Below, one piece after another: positions 7,860-16,692 of a stretch of 64,000 bases of DNA (its first letter is position 1; each line of letters begins with the position of its first letter). The translations under genes and the position numbers were made by a program. Source of the stretch: Chryseobacterium sp. G0201 (lineage in GTDB: Bacteria > Bacteroidota > Bacteroidia > Flavobacteriales > Weeksellaceae); assembly GCF_003815655.1 (NCBI RefSeq), contig NZ_CP033917.1, positions 992,001 to 1,056,000 of the forward strand, in the 5' to 3' direction. The notes beneath the pieces are model-generated. The model was not told the DNA's origin, did no database searches, and saw only the letters and a list, made by a program, of their open reading frames with translations.

Positions 7860-9104
7860 ATGTCAACAGTAGAAACAGCAAAAAACTCACAGTATTTTAT
7901 TGACCTTGAGGACAAACATGGCGCACACAATTATCACCCACTTCCTGTAGTTTTAGACCGTGGAGAAGGCGTTTTTGTTTGGGATGTGGAAGGTAAGAAA
8001 TATTATGATTTTCTTTCTGCTTATTCTGCTGTAAACCAAGGACATTCTCATCCTAAAATTGTTGAAGCTTTAGTAAATCAGGCTAAGAAATTAGCTTTAA
8101 CATCAAGAGCTTTTTACAATTCTAATTTAGGAGAATACGAACAGAAAATCACTACCCTTTTTGGTTTTGATAAAGTTTTACCAATGAATTCCGGAGCAGA
8201 AGCTGTGGAAACTGCGGTAAAATTAGCAAGAAAGTGGAGTTATGAAGTAAAGGGAATCTCAGAAAACGCTGCAAAGATCATTGTTTGCGAGAATAATTTT
8301 CACGGAAGAACAACAACCATTGTTTCTTTTTCAAACGATCCTGATGCGAATCAAAATTATGGCCCTTTTACACCTGGTTTTATTAAAATTCCATACAACG
8401 ATATTAAAGCTTTAGAGGAAATTTTAACTCAGGATGCTCAAAATATTGCGGCATTCTTGGTTGAACCAATTCAAGGTGAGGCCGGAGTTTATGTTCCGGA
8501 TGAAAACTTCCTGAAAAACGCTTCTGAACTTTGTAAAAAACATAACGTTCTTTTCATTGCAGATGAAGTTCAGACAGGAATTGCAAGAACAGGTAGATTA
8601 ATTGCTTGTCACCACGAAGATGTACAGCCTGATATTTTAATTTTAGGAAAAGCACTTTCTGGCGGAATGTATCCAGTTTCGGCTGTATTAGCAAACAATG
8701 AGATCATGAATGTTATTAAGCCTGGACAACATGGTTCGACATTTGGAGGAAACCCAATCGCTTGTGCAGTTGCAGTTGCAGCTTTGGATGTTGTTGCAGA
8801 TGAAAAATTATCTGAAAGAGCAGAAGAATTAGGTCAGTTATTCAGAAGTGAAATAGAAAAAATCATTGAAAAATCTGATTTAATTACGAAAGTAAGAGGA
8901 AAAGGATTATTAAATGCTATTTTAATTAATGATACTCCGGACAGTTCTACAGCGTGGAATCTTTGTTTACAGTTAAAAGAAAACGGATTGCTGGCAAAGC
9001 CTACTCACGGAAACATTATCAGATTGGCACCACCTTTAGTAATTACAAGAGAGCAATTGCTAGATTGCGTACAAATTATAGAAAAAACACTAAATGAATT
9101 TTAA
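7860..9104 (+). CDS. rocD: Ornithine aminotransferase
   Basis: This 414-residue PLP enzyme of the class III aminotransferase fold moves the delta-amino group of ornithine to 2-oxoglutarate, giving glutamate semialdehyde for proline or glutamate. Visible are [17 protein letters not shown] (PLP phosphate site), NNFHGRTTT, the cofactor aspartate in [15 protein letters not shown], and the Schiff-base lysine at about 264 in [14 protein letters not shown]. The N-terminal [18 protein letters not shown] is typical of ornithine rather than acetylornithine aminotransferases. The glycosyltransferase cluster starts only 7 bases downstream, so read-through from here is likely. Confidence 0.93.
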   Translation: MSTVETAKNSQYFIDLEDKHGAHNYHPLPVVLDRGEGVFVWDVEGKKYYDFLSAYSAVNQGHSHPKIVEALVNQAKKLALTSRAFYNSNLGEYEQKITTLFGFDKVLPMNSGAEAVETAVKLARKWSYEVKGISENAAKIIVCENNFHGRTTTIVSFSNDPDANQNYGPFTPGFIKIPYNDIKALEEILTQDAQNIAAFLVEPIQGEAGVYVPDENFLKNASELCKKHNVLFIADEVQTGIARTGRLIACHHEDVQPDILILGKALSGGMYPVSAVLANNEIMNVIKPGQHGSTFGGNPIACAVAVAALDVVADEKLSERAEELGQLFRSEIEKIIEKSDLITKVRGKGLLNAILINDTPDSSTAWNLCLQLKENGLLAKPTHGNIIRLAPPLVITREQLLDCVQIIEKTLNEF

Positions 9105-9111
9105 ATAAAAA

Positions 9112-9900
9112 ATGCCACTTTCCCTCGCGGTCATTACTTACAATGAAGAAGATAATATTGTAAGATTTTTAGACTCACTTATAGACACAGTTGATGAAAT
9201 TATAGTCGTTGATAGCTTTTCAACAGACAAAACAAAAGAGATTTGTACTCAAAAATATCCTCAAGTAAAATTCTTTGAGAAACAGTTTAATGGGTATGGT
9301 GAACAAAAAAACCATGCCCTTACTTTATGCTCAAACGAATGGATCTTGTTTCTGGATGCGGATGAAGTTCCGGATGAGGATCTAAAAAAATCAATAAAAA
9401 AAATTATTTCTTCTGACAGCCCCGAATTTAATGTTTATAAAACGAAATTCAACAACCATCTTGGAATTCACCTGATAAAATATGGAGGTTGGGGGAACGT
9501 TTGTCGCGAAAGACTTTTCAAAAAAAGTTGCGCCCAATATTCTGATGATAAAGTACACGAATTTTTAATTACAGATGAAAAAAAAGGTCTACTGGAAGGA
9601 AAACTAGATCATTATACTTACAAAAGTATTCAGCATCACATTACCAAGATCAATAAGTATTCTGATATGATGGCAGAAAAAATGTTTGAAAAAGGCAAGA
9701 AAATCAAACGATTTAAAATAATTGTAAGTCCAATATTTGAATTTATAAAGGTTTTTATTTTTAAACTTGGTATTCTCGATGGTTTTCCAGGCTTTTATAT
9801 TGCAAAAACAATGTCTTATTATACCTTTTTGAAATACATAAAGCTGTATGAAAAAATCAGGTTAATTGAAATCGAAAAAAAGCACGGTAAAATATTATGA
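9112..9900 (+). CDS. Family 2 glycosyltransferase (WaaE/KdtX-like)
   Basis: This 262-residue GT-A fold transferase opens the glycan cluster. It starts LAVITYNEEDNIVRFLDSL, has VVDSFSTDKT at about 32-41 and the metal/nucleotide-sugar motif LDADE with Asp at about 82 and 84. The C-terminal basic and hydrophobic region (FKIIVSPIFEFIKVFIFKLG) suggests membrane association. The pattern matches the WaaE/KdtX-like lipopolysaccharide-core beta-glycosyltransferases, close to the paralog at 10702. Acceptor and donor are unknown. It ends in a 4-base ATGA overlap with the deacetylase. Confidence 0.85.
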   Translation: MPLSLAVITYNEEDNIVRFLDSLIDTVDEIIVVDSFSTDKTKEICTQKYPQVKFFEKQFNGYGEQKNHALTLCSNEWILFLDADEVPDEDLKKSIKKIISSDSPEFNVYKTKFNNHLGIHLIKYGGWGNVCRERLFKKSCAQYSDDKVHEFLITDEKKGLLEGKLDHYTYKSIQHHITKINKYSDMMAEKMFEKGKKIKRFKIIVSPIFEFIKVFIFKLGILDGFPGFYIAKTMSYYTFLKYIKLYEKIRLIEIEKKHGKIL

Positions 9901-10661
9901 TTTTTTATTCTCTTATACTTTTATCCGCAATCTTTATTATATTCTATTTCCGTCTTTATCTTTTTATTTTTCAAAAGAATAGACTGATTATTTTAATGTA
10001 TCATCAAGTTGAAAAAGAAAGCAGTGAAGATCTCACTATAAATCTGGAAAATCTTGAAAAACAATTTAAATATTTAAAAGAAAAAAATTACTTCCCAAAG
10101 TTTTTTACAGAAATCAATATCCCCTCAAAAAAGAGTGTAATTCTAACCTTTGATGATGGCTATAAAAATAACTTCGAATATTTACCTTCTTTGCTAGAAA
10201 AGTATGATTTGAAAGCAACAATTTTTATTTCAACAAAATTTATTCAGAAAGGTTATAAAGAGTATGACATGATGACTTTTGAGGATATCAGAAATTTAAA
10301 TAAAAAATATTTCGAAATAGCGCTTCACACTCACGCTCATGAAGATTTCAGAAACGTGTCGATTGATTTTATTGAGAGTGATTTGAAAAAAAACATGCAA
10401 CTTCTTACCAATGAAAACATAAATTATTCAACTGTTTTAGCTTATCCCTATGGAAAATATCCTAAAGAAATTGCTAACAAAATGAAACTTTTTTCAACTT
10501 TAAAAAATTTAGGAATTGATTTTGCATTAAGAATAGGCAATAAAGTGAATTATTTTCCTACAAACAAACCCTATGAGCTTTGTAGAATAGATATAAAAGG
10601 CAGAGATACGATAATAAAATTCAAATTAAAACTTATCTTTGGAAGATTAAAACTGTTTTAA
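9897..10661 (+). CDS. Membrane-anchored polysaccharide deacetylase (NodB/CE4)
   Basis: This 254-residue protein has an N-terminal membrane segment (residues 1-25), then the CE4 NodB domain. Visible are LMYHQV, the catalytic TFDDGYKNN with Asp at about 86-87, and the metal-binding HTHAHEDF with His at about 144 and 148. The family hydrolyses N- or O-acetyl groups from glycans. The setting among glycosyltransferases suggests it trims acetyl groups on a surface polysaccharide or LPS. It overlaps the gene before it by 4 bases. Confidence 0.85.
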   Translation: MIFYSLILLSAIFIIFYFRLYLFIFQKNRLIILMYHQVEKESSEDLTINLENLEKQFKYLKEKNYFPKFFTEINIPSKKSVILTFDDGYKNNFEYLPSLLEKYDLKATIFISTKFIQKGYKEYDMMTFEDIRNLNKKYFEIALHTHAHEDFRNVSIDFIESDLKKNMQLLTNENINYSTVLAYPYGKYPKEIANKMKLFSTLKNLGIDFALRIGNKVNYFPTNKPYELCRIDIKGRDTIIKFKLKLIFGRLKLF

Positions 10662-10701
10662 AAAGATATAATTTTTATAGTTTTTAAACCTAATAACCGT
10701 T

Positions 10702-11451
10702 ATGATGAATATAAGTGGCTTAATCATAACACAAAATGAAGAAAAAAACATACAGCAAGTCCTTGAATGTTTCGATTTTTGTAATGAAATAATTATCGTC
10801 GATTCATTCAGCACAGATAAAACTGTAGAAATTGCAGAAAAGTTCCCAAACGTAAAAATAATTCAACATAAGTTTGAAGATTTTACAAAACAAAGAAATT
10901 TGGCTTTAGATACTGCAAAAAATGATTGGGTGCTATTTCTCGATGGTGATGAGAGAATTACACCTGAATTAAGAAAAGAAATAATAGATGAATTAAATAA
11001 AGATCAGCAAAAAGACGCTTACTATTTTTATAGAAAATTCTTTTTTGCAGAAAAACCTATAAATTATTCAGGAACTCAGACAGATAAGAATTTTAGACTT
11101 TTCAGAAGGTCTAAGGCTAGATATATTGCTGGGAAAAAAGTTCATGAAACGTTAGAAGTTAACGGAACAATCGGAGAATTTAGAAATAAATTACTACATT
11201 ATTCCGTTTCGGATTATGAGTCGTATAAACAAAAGATGATTCATTACGGAGTTTTAAAAGGACAGGAATTAGCTATAAAAGGTAAGAAATATAGTATTTT
11301 GGCTCAGTACGCTAAGACAGCATTTAAGTTTTTTAAAGCTTACATTATGAGACTTGGAATTTTCGACGGGAAGGAAGGTTATCAGCTTTCCTACCTGCAG
11401 TCATTAAGTGTTTTTGAAACTTATGAATCATTAAAAAAAGAGCAAAATTAG
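10702..11451 (+). CDS. Family 2 glycosyltransferase (WaaE/KdtX-like paralog)
   Basis: This 249-residue transferase is a paralog of the one at 9112: both share VDSFSTDKT and a C-terminal RLGIFDGKEGYQ / KLGILDGFPGFY block. The DxD motif is LDGDER with Asp at about 81 and 83. ATG codons at 10702 and 10705 are both usable. Its stop is followed directly by the next gene, so the two are tightly coupled. The family acts in LPS-core or related heptose/glucose additions; the sugar here is not known. Confidence 0.85.
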   Translation: MMNISGLIITQNEEKNIQQVLECFDFCNEIIIVDSFSTDKTVEIAEKFPNVKIIQHKFEDFTKQRNLALDTAKNDWVLFLDGDERITPELRKEIIDELNKDQQKDAYYFYRKFFFAEKPINYSGTQTDKNFRLFRRSKARYIAGKKVHETLEVNGTIGEFRNKLLHYSVSDYESYKQKMIHYGVLKGQELAIKGKKYSILAQYAKTAFKFFKAYIMRLGIFDGKEGYQLSYLQSLSVFETYESLKKEQN

Positions 11452-11454
11452 TTG

Positions 11455-12441
11455 ATGAAGATTTGTATAATTAGTTATGATTTCTGGGGATATGATCAAT
11501 ATATTGTTGAGACATTAAGCAAAAAAGGCATTAATGCTCAACATATTAAGATCGCTTCAATCACTCACTCTAACTTTGGAGAAAGGGCTACAAATGCCCT
11601 AAGCAAAACTTTTCTCAACAGAAACTTAAAGAAAGAAAAAAGACAGCAATTTGTTCTGGATTCATTAGATGAACAAGGTCATTATGATCAGATCTTAGTT
11701 TTAAATCCGGACACATTCAGCATATTTACTTTAGAAAAAATAAAAAAACATACCAACAGGCTCATCACTTATCTTTATGATAGTCTGGACAGGGTTCCTG
11801 TAAGTGAAAATAAGTTAAAACTTTTTGATAAAATCTTCTCATTCGATATCGCAGATATTGAAAAATTTGGGTTTGAAAAATTAACAAATTACATTTATCT
11901 ATCTCATTTGTCAAATGATGCACAGAAGCCTGAGATGGATCTTTTTTACATCACTTCTTACGACAACAAAAGGGTTTCGCTCATAAAAACACTGGCAAAA
12001 AGGTTAACAGATCTTAATCTAAAATTTCAGATCATGATCATTGGGAAAAAAGGCTGGAAACATCAATTTAAAAATATGTTTATCACAATTCCCGAAAACT
12101 TATCGATTATCTTTAGTATAAAAAAAATATGCCATCAAAAGCTTCCTGAATATTATCAAAATTCAAAAGCCTTATTGGACTTGACACGCGAAAATCAATA
12201 CGGTCTTAGCTTCAGGGTTTTTGAAGCATTAGCTTTAGATAAAAAAATTATCACAGATAATGAAGCCATTAAAAATTACGATTTTTATAATCCTAATAAT
12301 ATCTTGGTTTTAAACGAAACATGTAGTAATCTTGACAAAGATTTCTTTGATAAGCCTTATGAAAAAATTCCGGAGGATATTTATCACCAATATACGCTTG
12401 ATCATTGGACAAATAGAGTTTTTGAATTAAATAAAAACTAA
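11455..12441 (+). CDS. CgeB-like putative glycosyltransferase, paralog A
   Basis: This is a 328-residue protein of no firmly named family. It starts MKICIISYDFWGYD and has the C-terminal block GLSFRVFEALALDKKIITDN then KNYDFYNPNNILVL, which resembles the donor-binding half of GT-B enzymes (E-A-L with a downstream acidic contact) as in CgeB-like proteins. The same block occurs in the product at 14700, so the two are paralogs. ATG 11455 was chosen over the TTG immediately before it. It sits between glycosyltransferases with gaps of 3 bases, so a transferase role is inferred from context and from the C-terminal motif. Confidence 0.6.
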   Translation: MKICIISYDFWGYDQYIVETLSKKGINAQHIKIASITHSNFGERATNALSKTFLNRNLKKEKRQQFVLDSLDEQGHYDQILVLNPDTFSIFTLEKIKKHTNRLITYLYDSLDRVPVSENKLKLFDKIFSFDIADIEKFGFEKLTNYIYLSHLSNDAQKPEMDLFYITSYDNKRVSLIKTLAKRLTDLNLKFQIMIIGKKGWKHQFKNMFITIPENLSIIFSIKKICHQKLPEYYQNSKALLDLTRENQYGLSFRVFEALALDKKIITDNEAIKNYDFYNPNNILVLNETCSNLDKDFFDKPYEKIPEDIYHQYTLDHWTNRVFELNKN

Positions 12442-12444
12442 TAA

Positions 12445-13632
12445 ATGGGAATCCTAAAGAAAATAAAAAAATATTTCAGAAGAAAAGAAAAACTCAAAGC
12501 TCTTAACACTAGTGATATTGTCAATATAGAATTATTTGATTCATCAAAAAAAACAATATTATTCGCTTCAAGAGACTTCCCTACTCATGATAAAGATTCC
12601 GGATCAAACAGATTAAAAGAGATCATTCTGATTTATAAACAATTGGGATACAACTGTATTCTATTTGCACCCAATATGTTTGAAGACGATTCATATGTAA
12701 AGTTTTACAAACAACATCAAGTTATTGTATTTGTAGAAAATACAAAGTATAAAGATATTTTTAGTTTTATTTCCAGCTTTAAAACTATTGATTATGTTTG
12801 GTTTAACGGTCCACTTGCTTTAAATTTATTCTACAAGAAAATGAAAAGCATTCTACCCAATACAAAATTCATCTATGATATGGTGGATATTCATTTTTTA
12901 AGATATAAAAGAGCAATCGAGATTGAACCTACCCGTATTTCTTTAAAGAAAAAATACAAACATTTCTTTCATCTAGAAACGGTAATTGCACCACAATTGG
13001 ATTATATTATTGCAATTTCTGACAAAGAAAAAGAGGTAATGAGCCAATATGTGGATAAAAATAAGATCATTACCATTTCAAATATTCACTATCCGAAAAT
13101 TGATATTTCCGAAAGAAAATCGTTTAACGAAAGTAAAGGAATCATTTTTATTGGTTCTATCCATGAGCCAAATATTGATGCCGTAAGATTTTTATACGAA
13201 AAAATAATGCCTCTTGTCTGGAAAACAAATCCGGATCTGGAAGTAAGTGTTATTGGTAACGTTGCAGATAAATTAGACATCAAGCAATTTCCTAAATTTA
13301 AGTTCTTAGGTTTTGTTGAAAGTATTGAAGAACATTTTATGACTTCAAAAATCATGGTCGCTCCGTTGAGATTTGGAGCTGGCGTTAAAGGAAAAATCGG
13401 CCAGGCTTTTGAGTATTTCTTTCCAGTAGTAACCACAGATATTGGTGCAGAAGGCATGCAATTGATGAATGAAAAAAATGTTTTGATCGCTAATGACGAA
13501 GTTTCTTTTGCAGAAGCTATTATTCGACTTAATAGTGAGGAAGAATTGTGGAATACATTAAGAAACAATTCAATAGACAGTCTGAAACCATTTTCTTTGG
13601 AAGCAGTGAGCTCTACATTAAAAGAAATTTAA
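12445..13632 (+). CDS. Group 1 (GT4-type) glycosyltransferase
   Basis: This 395-residue protein has a GT-B layout. The N-terminal half has ILFASRDFPTHDKDSGSNRL, and the C-terminal half has IIFIGSIHEPNIDAVRFL, FLGFVESIEEHF and MVAPLRFGAGVKGKIGQAFE, the glycine-rich donor-phosphate loop and acidic E-F pattern of group 1 transferases. The N-terminal basic stretch MGILKKIKKYFRRKEKLK may bind the inner membrane. It follows paralog A by 3 bases and precedes a GT2 gene, and likely adds one sugar of the same glycan. Confidence 0.82.
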   Translation: MGILKKIKKYFRRKEKLKALNTSDIVNIELFDSSKKTILFASRDFPTHDKDSGSNRLKEIILIYKQLGYNCILFAPNMFEDDSYVKFYKQHQVIVFVENTKYKDIFSFISSFKTIDYVWFNGPLALNLFYKKMKSILPNTKFIYDMVDIHFLRYKRAIEIEPTRISLKKKYKHFFHLETVIAPQLDYIIAISDKEKEVMSQYVDKNKIITISNIHYPKIDISERKSFNESKGIIFIGSIHEPNIDAVRFLYEKIMPLVWKTNPDLEVSVIGNVADKLDIKQFPKFKFLGFVESIEEHFMTSKIMVAPLRFGAGVKGKIGQAFEYFFPVVTTDIGAEGMQLMNEKNVLIANDEVSFAEAIIRLNSEEELWNTLRNNSIDSLKPFSLEAVSSTLKEI

Positions 13633-13651
13633 TCCCTTTAGATTTTTATCC

Positions 13652-14695
13652 ATGAATAATTCCAACTTTCTGGTCAGTATTATTGTTCCTTGCTACAATG
13701 CATCTTATTATGTAAAAGATGTTCTTAAAAGTATTCAAAACCAGACTTCTCAAAATATCGAGTGTATTATCATCAATGATGGCAGTACGGACAATACGTT
13801 GGATATTATTAATGATTTTAAAGATCAGAGGTTTCACATTTACAACCAAGAAAACAAAGGTCTTTCTGATACAAGAAATTTCGGTTTGGAAAAAGCTACC
13901 GGAGATTTTATATTTTTCTGCGACAGCGATGATATTCTTCCTCCAAAAGCAATTGAATCTTTACTGTCAAAATATACCGGAAAAGAAGACATTATTGTTG
14001 GAAAAACAGCCAATTATTCATGGGAAGAGAAAAAAATAATCTCTTATTTACCTCATCCAAAAGAGCAACAGTTCTTAGCAAATAATAATTCTGAAGTTCT
14101 ATTAAAAAATATAACCGAAGGATTAAGCCCAATTGCACAGAACAAATTGTATAATTCTAAATTTTTAAAAGAAAACAATTTAAGATTTTTAAGCGGAATT
14201 TACCATGAAGATGAATTGTGGTTTTTTGAGACCATGTTTAAAGCAAAAAACGTAATCTTCACGCCAGAAATTACCTATCATTATACTATTGATAATGCAC
14301 AATCTATCACTAAAAAAAACAGTGATAAAAACCTTTTTGGATATTTAAGTGTCATTAAAACTATTTACGATAAATATTATTTAAAACATCCCGAAAAAAG
14401 CATTATCGCTTACTATATTTCTTATTTAAAGAAAATTATAATCGGAAATTACAAACATCATTCAAATTACTCAAACGAAGCACTTCAACGAATGGAAAAA
14501 ACTTTCAAAGAAGTGAATCCTAAATTTAGTGATCATATTGAGCTGAAAAATATTGAGAAAAAGTATTTTAAATACATTAATAATGTAAGTTTAAAGGATG
14601 TCGATACAATAAAAAAAGAGTATTTTAATAATCCAGTTAATAGTTTAAGAAAGCAATATAAAATATTGTTGTTCAGTATCTTTAATTCAAAATAA
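13652..14695 (+). CDS. Family 2 glycosyltransferase
   Basis: This 347-residue GT-A transferase begins VSIIVPCYNASYYVKDVLKS, then INDGSTDNT, GLSDTRNFGL and the metal motif FCDSDD with Asp at about 91-94. HEDELWFFE is the acceptor-side acidic motif often seen in this group. It is the SpsA-like/WaaV class rather than the WaaE type at 9112 and 10702. It starts 19 bases after the previous gene and is followed 4 bases later by CgeB-like paralog B, forming a GT2 plus unknown pair. Confidence 0.87.
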   Translation: MNNSNFLVSIIVPCYNASYYVKDVLKSIQNQTSQNIECIIINDGSTDNTLDIINDFKDQRFHIYNQENKGLSDTRNFGLEKATGDFIFFCDSDDILPPKAIESLLSKYTGKEDIIVGKTANYSWEEKKIISYLPHPKEQQFLANNNSEVLLKNITEGLSPIAQNKLYNSKFLKENNLRFLSGIYHEDELWFFETMFKAKNVIFTPEITYHYTIDNAQSITKKNSDKNLFGYLSVIKTIYDKYYLKHPEKSIIAYYISYLKKIIIGNYKHHSNYSNEALQRMEKTFKEVNPKFSDHIELKNIEKKYFKYINNVSLKDVDTIKKEYFNNPVNSLRKQYKILLFSIFNSK

Positions 14696-14699
14696 AAAA

Positions 14700-15680
14700 G
14701 TGAAAAAGGAAAGATTTCTTTTGGTGATGCCCGATTATTCTGATTTTCCCAAACTATTTTTAGATAATTTGGAAAAGGAAGGTTTTGACACGTATTTAAT
14801 AACGGACAAACTTCCAAAATTTAAATATAAAGGCAGCGAAAGCATTAAGAATTTTTTCGTTAAAAATATCCTTAGAAATAAAGATTACAAACAAAATCTC
14901 ATCAACCAGCATAACCTTAAGAAACTTAATAAATGTCTTTCAGAAATTGATGGTGAATTAGATTACATTCTGGTCATTCGAGCGGATAATTTCCCAATTC
15001 CTTTTGTTAAAAATTTAAAGAAAAAAACAAAAAAACTCATTGCTTATCAATGGGATGGTATTGAAAAATTCCCGGAAATAAAAAACTATTTCAATCTTTT
15101 TGATACCTTCTTCTGCTTCGAAAAAGTAGAATCTGAATACAATATCAAGTCCATCACTAATTTTTATTTTGACCACTTACCCACATCTCAAAAAGTTTAT
15201 GATACCGAAAAACCAAGATTGTATTTTGTTGGTCTATACTGGAAGAGTCGTGAAGAAAAGATTAATAAATTTATCGATCAGGTTTCTGATTTTCCTGTAG
15301 AATTATCAATTTTCATTCAATATTTCAAAGAACCTGAACGTAAAAACGACAAGATAAAGTATATTCAAAACAGAATAACTTTTGAGGAAAATCTTGAATT
15401 TGTAAAAAATTCCGACATCCTTTTAGATTTTGTTGATCCTCTACACAATGGGCTTTCTATCCGTTTTTTTGAAGGAATGTATTACAAGAAAAAAGTAATA
15501 ACCGATAATATTATGGTGAAAAATTACGATTTTTACCACCAGGACAATATCTTTGTTGTAGAAAATGACAATTATAAAAATATTGAGCAGTTTTTAAAAG
15601 CTTCTTATCATGAATTACCTGAAGATGTTGTAAAAAAATATGGTTTCAGTAGTTGGATAAAAAAAATAATAAATGGTTAA
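14700..15680 (+). CDS. CgeB-like putative glycosyltransferase, paralog B
   Basis: This 326-residue protein starts with GTG at 14700, the only plausible start near the preceding stop. It shares with the product at 11455 the block GLSIRFFEGMYYKKKVITDN and KNYDFYHQDNIFVV, and the middle motif YQWDGIEKFPEIKNYFNLFD. The fold is likely GT-B, as in CgeB-like proteins, but no named family is recognised. Its pairing with a GT2 upstream and another downstream repeats the pattern of paralog A. The catalytic residues and sugar are unknown. Confidence 0.6.
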   Translation: MKKERFLLVMPDYSDFPKLFLDNLEKEGFDTYLITDKLPKFKYKGSESIKNFFVKNILRNKDYKQNLINQHNLKKLNKCLSEIDGELDYILVIRADNFPIPFVKNLKKKTKKLIAYQWDGIEKFPEIKNYFNLFDTFFCFEKVESEYNIKSITNFYFDHLPTSQKVYDTEKPRLYFVGLYWKSREEKINKFIDQVSDFPVELSIFIQYFKEPERKNDKIKYIQNRITFEENLEFVKNSDILLDFVDPLHNGLSIRFFEGMYYKKKVITDNIMVKNYDFYHQDNIFVVENDNYKNIEQFLKASYHELPEDVVKKYGFSSWIKKIING

Positions 15681-15693
15681 TATCTTCTAAAAC

Positions 15694-16566
15694 ATGAATG
15701 ACTCAATAAAAATTTCAGTAATTGTTCCTTGTTATAATCAAGCATTTTTTTTGGATGATTGTATTAATTCTTTAATTGATCAAACCTATCAAAATTGGGA
15801 ATGTATTCTTATAAATGACGGCAGTACAGATAATACTGAAGAAAAATCATTAGAATGGCAAAAAAATGACAGCAGAATAAAATATATAAAAAAAACAAAC
15901 GGAGGATTAAGCTCTGCCAGAAATAAAGGTATTGAAAATATAACCGGTGATTTTGTTCAGTTTTTGGATTGTGATGACTTTCTGTATAAAGAAAAGTTCG
16001 AAAAATCTATACAAAAAATAAGTAATCTACATAATACTGTTATAATCACAAATTTCAAGAGATTTGATAATGCTACCAAAACAGATCTCCCTCCACATTG
16101 CATATTGGATGAAAAATATTTTTCTCAAAGAGAAATATTGCTAAAATGGGATAATACCTTTTCCATTCCTATTCACTGTGCTATATTTTCTAAGGATATT
16201 GTTGAAAAATATAAGTTTGACGAAGAACTTCGGGCAAAAGAAGATTGGGTATTCTGGCTGCAAGCATACGGAGAAAACCCCAAAACACACTACATTAATG
16301 AACCTCTTCTAGCTTACAGAATGAGCTCAGCAGGCATGACAAATAATGAATTTTTCATGTATGAGAACAAAGCAAAAGCGATCGTAAAATTCGAACAAAT
16401 CATTTCTGATAAAGATCTATTAAGAGAATTTTTTAAAGAAAACCTTTTAGCCACCATGTACGAAAACTTTCAACTCATGGAAAGAATAAAATTACTTGGT
16501 TATAAAAGAACAATGAAATATAAAATCAACAAAGTACTGAAAGTATTACATCTTAAGAAAAAATAA
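15694..16566 (+). CDS. Family 2 glycosyltransferase
   Basis: This 290-residue GT-A enzyme begins ISVIVPCYNQAFFLDDC with INDGSTDNT, GGLSSARNKG and the metal motif FLDCDD with Asp at about 92-95. Further on, AKEDWVFWLQ supplies the acidic acceptor-site motif. It closes the glycan cluster and lies 14 bases after paralog B. The downstream stem-loop belongs mainly to the opposing MACPF gene; a plus-strand stop for the cluster is not as clear. Confidence 0.87.
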   Translation: MNDSIKISVIVPCYNQAFFLDDCINSLIDQTYQNWECILINDGSTDNTEEKSLEWQKNDSRIKYIKKTNGGLSSARNKGIENITGDFVQFLDCDDFLYKEKFEKSIQKISNLHNTVIITNFKRFDNATKTDLPPHCILDEKYFSQREILLKWDNTFSIPIHCAIFSKDIVEKYKFDEELRAKEDWVFWLQAYGENPKTHYINEPLLAYRMSSAGMTNNEFFMYENKAKAIVKFEQIISDKDLLREFFKENLLATMYENFQLMERIKLLGYKRTMKYKINKVLKVLHLKKK

Positions 16567-16633
16567 AAAGTTTATTAATTCCTACTCTTTTGTATTCGCT
16601 ATTAAATTCTTATAATCAAGAATTTACGTCCAT

Positions 16634-16666
16634 AAAAAAACAGTAAAATCGTAATGATTTTACTGT
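16634..16666 (-). terminator. Terminator of the MACPF gene
   Basis: ACAGTAAAATC (16640-16650) and GATTTTACTGT (16656-16666) form an 11-bp stem. On the minus strand it is followed by a run of T (16639-16634), so it serves the minus-strand gene and may also stop the glycan cluster weakly. Confidence 0.8.
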
Positions 16667-16692
16667 TCAATATTTATAATCAGAAGTTCTAT

